Source: Artocarpus heterophyllus (taxonomy: Eukaryota; Streptophyta; Magnoliopsida; Rosales; Moraceae). From it: DNA of 64,000 nucleotides. Where the stretch lies: positions 2,496,212 to 2,560,211 of the forward strand of contig CM046339.1 of NCBI GenBank assembly GCA_025403435.1, given 5' to 3'. The notes below the pieces were generated by a model. The model worked only from the letters and a program-made list of their open reading frames with translations. It did no database searches and was not told the DNA's origin. A program made the position numbers and the translations under genes. Position 1 is the stretch's first letter. Every line of letters begins with the position of its first letter. Below are positions 9,201 through 19,700 of this stretch, piece after piece.

Positions 9201-11477
9201 ACACTGACTCTTATTATGCTGGAAGTAAAGATAGTATGAAATCTATATCAGGCTATGTCTACCTTCTAGCTAGGGGTGCTATCTCCTGGAAGAGTGCTAA
9301 ACAGTCTCTTATAGCATCTTTTATTATGGCAGCAGAGTTTATAGTGTGTTATAAGGCGTCAAATCACGCAATATGGCTGTGGAATTTTGTCACGGGACTA
9401 TGCATAATGGACGTTATTGAGAGACCACTCAAGTTATTTTGTGACAATAAGTCAGCGGTTCTGTATTCCAACAACAATAAGAGCTTGACGAAGTCGAAGC
9501 ATATGGACATCAAGTTCTTAGTTGTTAAAGAAAGAGTTCAAAATAGACAGTTGTCTATAGTGCATATTGGAACAAACTCTATGGTTGCGGATCCGCTTAC
9601 TAAGGGATTACCACCCAATGTGTTTCATGAGCACACTACTCGTATAAGTGTCATGTCATTTGAAGATATTTAGTTTTAGTGGGATTTTGTAATTTTAATT
9701 GCTTTTCTAATATAGACACATTTTCATTATTTCATTTTATGGACATTTTGAGATTATTTGCTTCAAAAACAAAGTTCTGGTTTATTTACACTTTGATTTT
9801 AGTATGGTTTCATGCCACTAAGATTTAAGGTAGACCAGTTGAAAATGGGCATATTAAGATTATAATGTATGAAATTTCCATGCTACACATCCATGCTTGA
9901 TCTTTGTCATTAATTGTATTGGTATATATGATTATTGGTGGGTCGAGTTATGACATATGTAATGAAGATTGCTTTGATCCTTAATATGGTTAATGGACAA
10001 GATTGCTAAGATGCATATGGTTTTGATTGTAGAATTCATGAGTTCATAAGATATAATTCACATTTATAAAGTTACATATGTAGCCCAAGTGGAAGATTAT
10101 TGGAATTAAATCCAATTTACGGGCTAATATATTAAATAAATATGTATTATAAGCTATCAAATTAGGTTAGTCCAATTAAAGTGATCAATTTGAGGTTTAG
10201 GCTTTTAATCTATCATTAAGTATGGACCTCCTATGTATAGAGACCAAAATATAATTACCGATTTTATGATAGGCTAAATTGTTAATTAAAAATAACTGAC
10301 AGAATGCAGTTATATTAAGTGGTTGTGATCTTAAGTCAGCACCTACGTTTTCTTTCTGACACCCATCTTCAAAGAGATAACAGAGAAAACACAGAGACTT
10401 TCTTTAAGGGGGCTTACGTACTAGACTTAAAAGATCCTCAACCTCTAGACTCAGGAATCATGTTCTAATCTATGGATTCAGGTTAGCTCACGCATCTTGT
10501 TAATTCTCTCGATGATTTGACATGAACGGTCCGGGTTTGATGATAGTTTTCATATCTTAAAATCAAGGTTTTCAACGAAGTTCTCACATATTACGGTATC
10601 AAAAAAAAGAGAGAAATGTTTTTAACTAAAATCGGTTCAAACCAAGCCAATGCTTGCAAACACCCTAGAACACCTAATCATGTTTCAAAAGAAAAATAAT
10701 CTTAACAAAAAACCAAAACAATATACATAATAGCAAACTGCAAAGAACAAATCAAGAAGAACATGTTGCAGCTTCTGGACTCCATTTAAAAGCTGATAAG
10801 TCCCACAAGGTCACGGTAAATCATAAAGCAACAAAAAGACGCACAAAAAAACAGAAAAAAGAAAAAAGACCCATAGAAAACTAATTAAAGAAATAGAGTT
10901 GTAAAGCCATTAAAGCTTGTGGGCATAAAAGAAAACACCCACAGAGTTAAATTATAAATATATATATATATATAAGATTACCAGCCAGTGATCCAAGAAG
11001 CAAAAGGTGCCCATTTGGGGCCAGCAAGCTTGGCACTCCAATAGTAGAGACCACCGGAAGTTGGGTAAGAAGAGCAAATCTCAGCCATTGACAACCCAAC
11101 CAACATGGTGAAAGATCCAGCAATGAACCACCCATAAACTACAGACACTGGCCCACCAAATCTTAGTCCATTGTTATAAAGCGTCGTCACACCAGTAAGC
11201 ACCGATATTATAGAAAACGAGAAAGCAAAGTTCGAAAGAACCCTGCTCAGATTATTAAAAAAAAAAACCCCATTTCAAAACCCAGATTCATGCTACAATT
11301 TGATTATATGAAGGATTTTGAGAAGTAAAAAGAAAAGGGTAGTGAGAGAATTTACGAGAGATCACGCTTGAGCTCTTGTTTGTAGCCGAGCTCGTTGAGA
11401 CGAGCATGGCCTGAGTCCAGTGAAGAGTCGTTTGCATGGTGAGTTGGGAGGGTCGATTTTTCATCACTAGACACCAT
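71..11477 (-). CDS. BAT1: BAT1-like amino acid permease (GABA permease family), 5' half, four exons visible
   Basis: Plasma or organelle membrane transporter of the APC superfamily; plant BAT1/GABP proteins move amino acids and GABA. Exons on the minus strand are 11477-11356 (ATG, 41 codons ending phase 2), 11242-10982, 491-473 (19-nt microexon) and 290-71; the gene continues beyond base 1. All junctions are GT-AG and the reading frame is preserved across all four. Visible family blocks include [13 protein letters not shown] at the exon 1 end, [33 protein letters not shown], microexon-encoded FNIVGQ, then [10 protein letters not shown] and [10 protein letters not shown]. Several hydrophobic segments match TM1-TM4 of the family. 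The visible part encodes about 207 residues of a protein usually near 520. No stop or frameshift is seen, so the gene may be functional despite a 10,490-bp second intron full of repeats. Family assignment is from recognition of conserved blocks, not from a search. Confidence 0.92.
473..491 (-). CDS. BAT1: BAT1-like 19-nt microexon
   Basis: The minus strand reads TTGCAG, then GTTCAACATTGTTGGCCAG, then GTACTT. The first G completes the split Trp codon of exon 2, and the rest encodes F-N-I-V-G-Q, exactly the residues expected between WITGW and WAVT in this family. Both splice dinucleotides are canonical. Without it the upstream and downstream exons would not join in frame. Confidence 0.88.
606..786 (-). 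mobile_element. tRNA-derived SINE with 17-bp target-site duplication
   Basis: Read on the minus strand, the element begins AAACCAAGGG and has a polymerase III box A (TAGCTTAAGCGG, plus-strand 765-776) and a box B-like GGGTTTGATTTT (721-732) about 32 bp apart. It ends in CCG followed by an A-tract. The 17-mer AATATTTTTTGACTTTT occurs at 589-605 and again at 787-803, a textbook SINE target-site duplication. It lies in the large second intron of the BAT1-like gene, in the same orientation as the gene. The family name is not known to me. Confidence 0.85.
856..879. repeat. (AT)n microsatellite
   Basis: Uninterrupted alternating AT dinucleotides inside the BAT1-like intron. Confidence 0.9.
880..1440. 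other. Intronic stretch before the copia gag; possible element leader
   Basis: No gene is seen here. The last ~70 bases before 1441 are T-rich and end CTGATTTAGCT just before the gag reading frame, so part may be the untranslated leader of the copia element. No 5' LTR (TG...CA ending next to a TGGTATCAGAGC primer site) could be recognised, so the element looks 5'-truncated. Confidence 0.3.
1441..4596 (+). pseudogene. Copia gag-pol remnant (gag, protease, integrase, RT)
   Basis: The Gag start is recognisable ([11 protein letters not shown]), followed by a TGA where the family has Trp. A CX2CX4HX4C zinc knuckle ([14 protein letters not shown]) lies near 2158-2200 and a damaged protease site ([10 protein letters not shown], normally D-S/T-G) near 2290-2320. 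GAG-pre-integrase is near 2720-2850. The integrase C-terminal half is an open frame at 3174-3827 with [11 protein letters not shown] and the proline-rich linker ending [14 protein letters not shown] spans about 3880-4596 with an intact YVDD at 4448-4459. Several stops and frameshifts interrupt the frame, and the integrase core around 2900-3170 is largely lost. It is not translatable as a polyprotein. Confidence 0.85.
4917..5225. repeat. Degenerate GCAGTATA/ACAGTATA short repeats
   Basis: A run of imperfect ~20-30 bp units built on CAGTATAAG/AATTATACTG, many self-complementary, inside the nested insertion. Examples fall near 4930-4950, 5030-5060 and 5075-5115. Confidence 0.5.
6522..6693. repeat. 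Two direct copies of a 77-bp unit with an internal hairpin
   Basis: Bases 6522-6598 recur at 6617-6693, apparently identical by eye, with 18 bp between them. Each copy contains the palindrome AAAACCAATGTTTGGTTTT. The duplication lies inside the nested insertion and looks recent relative to its surroundings. Confidence 0.85.
7236..7262. repeat. Perfect 11-bp inverted repeat
   Basis: TATTATCAATC, five-base loop GGGTA, then GATTGATAATA. It is isolated in AT-rich DNA within the nested insertion; no function can be assigned. Confidence 0.7.
7400..8240. repeat. Degenerate tandem repeats within the nested insertion
   Basis: At 7400-7640 a ~107-bp unit (TATGTTTGCATATGTTATG...AAAGTTTTAAAG) recurs imperfectly. 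At 8045-8240 shorter units around GAAAAACATTTTATGA recur. Small ORFs in this stretch arise from the repeats. Confidence 0.45.
8845..9673 (+). pseudogene. Copia RT C-terminus and RNase H (3' part of the split element)
   Basis: The frame resumes with [21 protein letters not shown]. The RNase H part is open from 9122 to 9673, with [39 protein letters not shown] and [14 protein letters not shown], ending in the typical [17 protein letters not shown] block. Earlier stops at about 8980 and 9123 break the frame. It is the downstream half of the RT/RNase H gene begun before 4597. Confidence 0.85.
10098..10588 (+). repeat. 3' LTR of the copia element in the BAT1-like intron
   Basis: It starts immediately after the polypurine tract CCCAAGTGGAAGAT (10084-10097) at TATTGGAATTAAATCC, where the canonical TG has become TA. 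The end is placed at CTCACA (10583-10588). The bases that follow (TTACGGTATCAAAA) resemble a decayed primer-binding site. No 5' partner LTR was found to confirm the length. Confidence 0.5.
10589..10981. other. Remainder of the BAT1-like intron 2
   Basis: AT-rich intronic DNA with A-tracts and a (TA)n run at about 10957-10973. No other feature seen. Confidence 0.5.
10982..11242 (-). CDS. BAT1: BAT1-like exon 2
   Basis: The 261-nt exon follows a GAGCAG acceptor and ends GGCTG before a GTAATC donor. It encodes the first two membrane segments, including [15 protein letters not shown] and [20 protein letters not shown], ending in WITGW. The last codon is split (TG|G), which fixes the phase required of the next exon. 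Confidence 0.92.
11356..11477 (-). CDS. BAT1: BAT1-like exon 1 (coding part)
   Basis: Start ATG is the reverse complement of CAT at 11475-11477. The exon encodes 40 codons plus two bases and ends at a GTAAAT donor at 11355-11350. Its C-terminal residues [14 protein letters not shown] are the conserved start of the BAT permease core; the first 25 or so residues are polar and variable. The exon has exactly the same length (122 nt) as the pseudogene copy at 42012-42133. Confidence 0.9.
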
Positions 11478-11700
11478 TTTCTTTTTCTCTGTTCTTGGAT
11501 GGAACAAAAACAATTAACTACAAAGAAAGAGTGAGAGAGAGAGAGATTGTTGTTTCTCTCTCTTCCCTGAAGTCTTGGAAGAGAGTACTGCAATTTCAAG
11601 TCTCTTTGATCATTCAGTCAAGGAAAAAGACACTATTTCATACACTGAATTAATGAAGGAAATCGAGTAGCGGTCGGTTTTGGCAATAAATGGTGAGCAT
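11478..11700 (-). promoter_or_regulatory. BAT1-like 5' leader and proximal promoter region
   Basis: Upstream of the BAT1-like ATG the transcribed strand is pyrimidine-rich, with a CT/TC microsatellite (GA on the plus strand at about 11529-11546 and again near 11555-11565). CT-rich leaders are common around plant transcription starts. No clear TATA box was identified. Confidence 0.35.
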
Positions 11701-13011
11701 TCGATTATTTATTGCCAGTCAGGATTCCATGGAGCCCTGCTAGTCAACAGTCGTGACATTTGACTTTTTTTTTTGTCATAATTCTCAACTGTACTAATTC
11801 CAGTTTTTAGAAGTAATAATTGCCCATCAGTCCCCAGACTTTTTACCAGGAATATTTTAACAAAAGAGTCAAAAAAAAAAAAAATTAGACAAATGATTTT
11901 TTTAACTAAAAAACACGTTTTTTATGCAGTAAAACTGCTTTAGTTTTTTACAAAAAGATAAAAAAAAGACTTATAGCAAAGAAATGAAACTCAATAGAGT
12001 GAAAAAAAAGGGAATAGTTTTTATGCCCAAAAAGCTTATTATTTATGCCAAAAAATGTCAAAAAAAAGGTCATTTTGTCAAAAAAGCTTTTTCTTAAAGC
12101 CAGTTTTTAAAATATTCCTTTTTACCATGTCACGTTTTCATCTTTTTTACTTTTTTTTTAAAAAAAATAATGAAAAGGAAAAGAAGGTATTTTCTAATAT
12201 TAGTCCAACATGTTGTTCTAGTTATTGGATTAACTTTTTAACAGAGCTATAACTGTCTACTCAGAACCGCTTCAGGTCGCAGATTAAAATGTTAAAAAGT
12301 TAATCAAAAGGTTAAATCAAGATGCTCCATTGATGGTTTAAAATTGCATTATCTACTATTAGGGTTTACTAATGATGCCATGAGAGTTTCTTAAAGAAAA
12401 TGGCTAGTAACTCTTAAATAGTGTGCAAAAGGACTTAAAAACCTAACACTTGTCAATTTACTGACGATTTTTACTGACGCCAGACTCACATTGGATAAAT
12501 TTTGAGTGACGATAATAAATTGACCCTAACTCAAAATTAGGTTTTTCACCCTTTTGTACAGATAAGTTTTCTACCCTAATTGAGAATTGGGGTTTCATAA
12601 CCAAATACTTCGACAAAAATTTGTCATCTTTTACCTCAACCTATTGTCTAGAGCGTAACCTCAGTCGTTCCATCGCCTTCCCTCGAAATGTAGCTGCAAC
12701 CAGCCCCCAGTCGAGTCTAGGCCTGTCACAAATTGTGCCCATCGTGATCAACCATGTTGCCTCTCTTTCATTGTGCCGCACTATCGAGACCCAAGCCATC
12801 ACAAGCCCCTCTAACAACACCAAACCTGTCGAAGGCCTTCTGTTGAGACATTGATTGTTGCACAAGCTCAACCTAGCTCCACTGCACATATCTATCATTG
12901 TATAAGCCTCTCTAATCAAGTTAATCCTTTGGTGCACCAATGATGTTGTTGTCATATATGGCTACGTGTGTGGGGGCAATTCGTGTCGAGAGGTCGTGTA
13001 GCTCAAGACAT
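11701..13011. other. Intergenic stretch upstream of the BAT1-like gene
   Basis: No gene recognised. 11770-12250 is low-complexity A/T-rich sequence. 12600-12960 is more GC-balanced and has short ORFs on both strands, but none shows a recognisable domain or codon pattern. Confidence 0.4.
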
Positions 13012-14745
13012 ATAGAAAATCCTTCAACATTAACGCGACCACCTTGACATATGTTGACTGGTGATGATTTTTCATGCTTGCATAATCGAACGCAGCAGTC
13101 TCAAATAGTAAAGTGCACAGAAGTGCAGATATCAATCTCACGAGGATTGTGTAATTTTTAATTAATTATTGAAATTAATTCTAACCTAAAATTAATTGAA
13201 TTATTATTGGGGGTTTTGATATTGATTAACTAAGAATTAAATTAAAATGGGAATTTAAAACAAATTAAAACAAATTAAAATGGAAATTTAAAACAAAATT
13301 CTAACAATGTTGACAATTATGATTTCACTAAAATTAATCTGCTCTTATCTAATTAAACATATTATTGTGATTGCCTCATATTATGTTGATGGTCAAATTC
13401 TTTATCTTATTTAGTGCTTTCTCTCGAGTTACACTAAAAATACCTAGGCATTAAAACGCCCTATATCTTTGGGTGAATTTATTATTCCTCAGTTCATTAT
13501 GTTCTATGGATATTCTTATTGTGACCACAAAAACCATGTAAGTATATCTCAATCTTACATGCAATTTATGGTACTTTATACATGTTCCTAAATCAAAAAT
13601 TTCCTCTTCGTATCATTATGATTTATGCTGTCATCTAACTAGTGATCAAGTAATTAGAAGCATTAAGCCTAGTGCAAAATTCTCAACATAAAATAAGGTT
13701 CACAAAAATATAATTTGACTAAATAAAATGTTCATTTATTTTAAGCTACATCATAATCCCAACTAAAAATAAAGTTATCACATAATAATATTATCACAAA
13801 TAAACATCATAAAAATATTAAAATAAACATTAATATATTACAAAAGATAGAGTTTGGAAATGACCCGGATAACAAGCAGAGTGTCTGATGGGCCCTCCTT
13901 CCAAACTCACAGATATTCTCATAAAATATTTTACAACACTACAAAAAATAAAACAAAATCATTCCAGCCTAAGGCTGAAACTTCCAAAGCTAAAGCCAAA
14001 AACTCCCCTCTTTGCACTAACGCCCTGCCTTTTATGGGCACAACAGAAAACTTCAAACCAAAATTTTACACACAAAATATTAAACACAAGCCCTACAATT
14101 ATTATTGTGCAAATAAAATAAAAAAGAAAATAGAAGTCATGGAGCAAGTGGTGCAATGTCCGGCAATTGAAGAAAGTCGTCAACATATGTATGTAACTTT
14201 ATGGGTCACATGGTCCTTTATTGGCTGCAAGCTTGACAATTAGGGAATTGTCTTGATTCATTTAGACAAAACTTGAAAGTTGAAATAGCTGAACTCCATG
14301 ATTGGTTGGAGAGGAACATGTCTTTTTCTTTATTTTCGCCCAAGTTTATATTTACGCTGACAACTAAACCCGAAAAGAAAAAATTAGTTTACAAAGTAAA
14401 AACTACTGGAAATAAGTAGATATTATTAAACACATATTTAACAAAAAACTAAGTTAAAACTATAAACACACTTTAAAATAAACGTAAAACTCAATTAAAC
14501 TTACAGTTTTAAAACTATTTTACAAAAATTAATTAAATTACTTAAGAAAATAATTCTAAAAAATGCCAATATAAATTTAAACATAAAAACACATTAAAAA
14601 TTAATAATTAAATATATTTTACATATAATACATTAAAAATGCTAAAGACCGGTAAAAATATTTAATTAGAGGATTTGATAATCAATAAAAATGCAAAATA
14701 AATGATTTAAAACCTTATAAAATATGCCATTTTTACAAGTTATCA
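13012..14745 (-). repeat. LTR of a TAT/Athila-type Ty3/gypsy element (copy A, 3' LTR)
   Basis: On the minus strand the repeat starts TGATAACTTGTAAAAATGGC, a start typical of this lineage, directly after the polypurine-like GGTTTTGGGGATAT. Copy B at 32572-33448 matches both its ends, which confirms a repeat unit with defined ends. The distal boundary near 13012 is approximate. The ORFs at 13854-14243 lie inside it and are not genes. Confidence 0.65.
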
Positions 14746-16124
14746 AATATCCCCAAAACCTATTTAATTGCATGTCCTCAAATAAAACTAAGACTAAAAA
14801 CACACAAGTTTTAAGTTGATGAGTTTAAACAGGCCTCAAAGATTTCGCAAATTGTATAGCCTAAGAAAAATTCAAAACATTACAAAGGTGTATAAATTTA
14901 ATTTAAATGTTAATCCTATCTTACTTAGATCCTCTAAGTGAGTGTGTGTTAACCATTTACACTTAGCTATTGTTGCCCGGATTAGTTTATGCAAATCAGT
15001 TATTAAAAACGAGATTAAGCACAAAATTTGGAAACTTCATAAGCTTGTCTTTCATATCTCTCTCAGCTAATATAGACTAACATAATGCTTAGGATTATTA
15101 GGACTTTATTAAGCTTGTAATGTATGGCTTGTGTAATGGGTAGGATATTTAGATATTTGTATGACTTAAATCACTCATAGAACATACATTCGTTTGTAGA
15201 TCTTTACAGAGCACAAATTAAATCCCCATTTACAACACAACCCCTAAACTTAAAATTTGCTATCTTTTTTTGTCAACCACAGTTATTCTATTTTCTATTT
15301 GATTTATGAATTTTTTTCTTTTTTGATTTTTTTTGTCAATCTTTGTACTTTTTTATTTTTATTCATTTTTTTTACTGATAATACAAATTATAATGAAAAT
15401 CCAAATAATACTATCATAGCATAAACATAACTACATCAGGTCCTTTCTTCCTTCGAACTTTAAAATATATCAAAAATATGACTTATGGACAAAGGGTTAA
15501 ACCAAAAAGAAAGTAAACAAAGGCTAAGTTAAAATTTGTGGTTGATAAAGAAAATAGAAAATAAGGCTCAACAGGGGTGATGGGGGTAAAATATGCATAC
15601 TGGTAGGCTCAAAAAGACTCAAACGGTCCAAAGATGACCTAAATTAAGTCCTAAATGCCATGCCACCTATGATTTCGCCACGAGAGATAATCAGACAAGT
15701 TATAGAGTTTAAAAATCTAAAAAGTTTAAGAGTTATTGAATTACATAAACATCCTCTAAGTATACAAACAACTAAGTGATCATGGTTATATGCATTAAGT
15801 GTTCAGAGGAATTGTAAGTAAAATAGCACTATCAAATGAGTTCACTTATAAACAAGCACAATGTCTAGCAATTTTCAGGAGCTATACTCCTTTTAAAATA
15901 GGTTCTATCATTGGCCTTAGACTTCAACTCAAAAGAAAAACTTAAAAACATAACACACACACACACACATAAACAAAACAAAAGACAAAAAATTAAACAA
16001 AAAGGCTGAAAAAAATTTAAAATTTTTGAAATTTTTGGTGCCATACCCCCAAAATTAAACTAAACATTGTCCTCAATGTTTAAAAGATAAAGAAAAGATA
16101 AGGAACAGAGGACGTACCTAATCG
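14746..16124 (-). mobile_element. 3' untranslated region of the TAT/Athila-type element
   Basis: Adjacent to the LTR on the minus strand is the purine tract GGTTTTGGGGATATT (plus 14746-14760). Further upstream (plus 16038-16080) is ACATTGAGGACAATG followed by TTTTGGGGGTATGG, a motif pair I associate with the 3' noncoding part of TAT/Athila elements. No coding domain is left. The tract also has an (AC)n run at about 15953-15968. It is cut by the C2 copia LTR at 16125. Confidence 0.5.
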
Positions 16125-16717
16125 TGTTAGACATATATGCCCTAAGGAGTAAAAATATGATATGTTTTTGGATATAGTTTTATCAATAAAGAATTTATTT
16201 GTTATATATATACCAAATCTTATTCTCTTTAAGTTTATATTTGTTGAATGTATGTTAAATAAATAATAGACTGAGACTGTTGGTCTAAACCTTTAAGAAT
16301 TAGGCATATGATGGAAGATTATGTGGAAGACACAATTCTTAAGGTGACGATTTAAATTATGAGATCCGCAATCGAGTGAATAAAGTTGGGCGCTTTATTC
16401 ATGTAAAGATTGTTATGTTGTCTATATACCTAACGGGTTATGGTTTGTCTTGGCCATTAGAGGTGGACTCCACGGATAAAAACAATGACACATTATCATA
16501 GGTGACAATGTATTGAATCAAAACATAAAGTGAATTGATTTGGATTAATAATTCTGTCTCGGCAAATCGATTCATTTTAGACAATCATTTGTATTGTATC
16601 TTAATCCTAAGATGAATAGTGAACCCGTTGTCTTAACTTCTGTCTTTTGATATACCAAATGGTGACATCTATATTTTATAGTGGCAAGCATGCCGGTACG
16701 TTAGAGGCATGACTCGT

Positions 16718-19700
16718 TGTAACGACCCTCCTTACGTGGCCATTACTTAACTTCATAATCTTAATACTTGAACATATTTTAATATGAGGTCCTTAAATTT
16801 GTGGAATAATTTTTTAAAAAACAAACATTGAAGTGAGTTCTTAACATAGTAATAGTAATTTCTCAAACGTGATTAAACGTGATAACAATTATTTCTTTTA
16901 AACATAACCACAATCTCTAAAGACTTAATTCATCGCATCATATATTTACTTCTTAAATCGTAGCCATAAAAATTCCTTAAAACTTATCCTTTAAACATAG
17001 AGATAGTTATTTAAAAAAATATTACTTTTAACACATGTCTTAATTTAAATAAATCTATTTCGAAAACAATTCAAAATCTAATACCATTAAAAAATCCTAT
17101 TTTAAATGCTCTTTAATGCTTTTTCAAATTATTTATATATTTTACTCGTAAATTATTATCTTAAAACTAACATAATAATTTTCTTAAAACTTAGTCTTTT
17201 GTAAAACTAAACATAACAATAATTTCTTATACTTTATTTATTTAAATCTAACATATTAGTTTTCTTAAAGCATAACCATTTAGACTTTCATAATAATATA
17301 TTCATTAAAAACCTTACTTATTCTAACATAAAACTCATACAGTCATTTTCGTTCTGAATGATCTTGTAATTTTCTTTACTTGAAAATTCATGCGTATTTG
17401 TTGCATTTTCTAATACAACATTTTTAAATCTTAACATTCTATAAACCAGGATTGTATGACTACAACCCCAGTTTCGAAAAAGCTTGTATACATAATCTTA
17501 TTTACTTTTTAAAGCATACTTAATTTCGTAAAATAAAGACATGCATAATTTTCGTTAACTTATAAATGCAGAAATGTTACATTTGCATGAGTGGTATCCA
17601 TTCCAATCTCCATCGTTCATTCACTACTCACTACTGCCCAGTCGAGTGATGCTGACAGGTTTCTTACCTACAGCATGAATACACTTAAACGAGCTTTCGC
17701 TCAGCAAGTAGGAAGTTTAACTCATAAAACAATTTGAAGATCATTTGATAAATCAATGCATGATCATTTTATGCTTGCTTATTGATTTGTTTTTTGCTCC
17801 ATTAGTCAAACTTTATCTTAACTTACTGTTTGGGCCAAGTGATCGCACCAGTTGTGTGCGATCAATGGGATGCTAAGGTTTGCAAGGTTCTAACAACATT
17901 GTGACCAATTATAATTTATTATTTTAACATGGAGCCTCCCTATGGGTCGAGAGGTTGGTACGACACCCTTAACTTATCTTGCTTAGTTTCACTTGTATTA
18001 TTATATGTATGCAATATGACATGTTACTACAAAGCACTATATATCAATACTAAAAACATGCTTAAAATTGAAAGCAAGTATGCAGTATATTTTAATACAG
18101 CACAGATCGTTCATAACTTCAGAAGATGCTAACTCATCATATCTTAGATACATATATATGTCATAATTATAGCAGAGCATATCACTGAACATGCATTTCT
18201 TATTTTTAGAAATCATGTAAAAATAGTTTGTTTTAAAAATTGTTCACACTGTAGGCGAGATTCCTACTTACCTGTTTTAGTAAAGTAGGCTTCCCTATAA
18301 ATTTTGAATTCCTTCTTTTGTAATGGAGACAAATATGTACAAAATGCCCATTTGGAGTGTGTAAGAATACCTCATTTTATGCTATTTAGATTTTAGCATA
18401 ACCACAAGAATTTGATCACTCTATTAGATCATAAATTCTTTTATCAATTGATCATGGATTTCACCATTTATATCACAAGGATTATTTTTACTAAATCTTC
18501 ATAATATTTAACTTTTTCTTAATTGCCATTGGTTCGTATCCAAGTTGATAATTAATTAATTTTAAAACAATTAATTAATTATCTATTATCGTTAAATCCA
18601 TGAGATTTTATTCTATTAAATTAGACATTTTCTAAATTTAGGATTCTCATCTTAAGCCCCCATTGGGCTTATTTTAAATCCATTTAATGGGCTCATAATT
18701 TTTTAAGCCCATAAGCCCAAAAATGACATCATAATGTTATATACATTCTACCGATAGATTGTGTGCCGCGTGACATTTTAGACTGAAACTGGTCTTGGAC
18801 CCGTGCCTAACATCATGGCATTAAAGTTCTATCATATCGGGTTTTTATGCTTGTTAAAATAATGTTCAAATGAAAACTATTAAAGTTTATCTTTAAAATT
18901 CTTATCCATTTAGCTTGGAATTTTAAATAAAAATTTGCTCTAAAAGTAATGCCCGAAATTGTTAACACACTAAATCTCAGGCCTATATAACCTTTCAAAA
19001 GTGCTGTAATTTCTTGGTTTAGTGAAAAATCAAATTTTAAGGTCACGCGATCTTTGTTTGTAAAAACTGGTACCGATAGAGTAGTTTTGGAAAATTTATG
19101 TGAAATTGTTTATTAAACATAGTTTTTCTTTTGAAGTTTTTCCTCCATAGAAGTCACTCATTTTTAAATGTGTGTTTCAATAATTATCTTATTTGTTTTT
19201 AAAGTACCGGTTACCATTTTTCTTTGGCAAAATTGCTTTCCGGTTAAAACTTTGAAATTTTTACCAATTAAAAGTTTTTGATTGTTTTCATATGTCTAAT
19301 TTAAAGTCTAATTTAAAAGCAGTATTTCACAAAACTTTCTTTAGAAAAGTTCTTCATTTTGTTGCAAAATTACACTTTTATGTTCGGCAAAAATTGTAAT
19401 TCGACCTCAAAATGACCCAAAACTTACAAACAGTTTTATGTGCAAAAATGTAGTTTTTTGGATAGTTTTGAAAAACTGTCTATAACTGTATTTTAGAGGC
19501 AGATTTTGGAGAAAATTTCTTCACAAAAGTTGTTCATCTTGTCGAAATCTAAAACTTTTCTATTTGGCAAAGCTTTTTTTTTATTTTGCGAACTGCATTT
19601 AGGCAGTTTTTGGGGTTGCCTTTAGGCAGTTTTGGACAGTTTTTTTGGGCAGTCCAATAAAACTGTTTGGAAAGCCTATTTAGACTCAAAACTATATTTT

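Larger units (their letters stand above)
1441..10588 (+). mobile_element. Degenerate Ty1/copia retrotransposon, 5'-truncated, carrying a nested insertion
   Basis: Domain order is gag, protease, integrase, reverse transcriptase, RNase H, the copia order. Gag to RT spans 1441-4596, an insertion occupies about 4597-8842, and the RT end plus RNase H continue at 8845-9673. A polypurine tract (CCCAAGTGGAAGAT) precedes a 3' LTR at 10098. The element is antisense to the BAT1-like gene in its second intron. Confidence 0.85.

Noticed and set aside
12621..12955. Overlapping ORFs on both strands in GC-balanced DNA
   Set aside because: No recognisable domain, splice context or codon pattern; each is shorter than about 105 codons.
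13854..14243. 129-codon ORF
   Set aside because: Lies inside the TAT/Athila-type LTR; lysine/asparagine-rich composition follows local base content.
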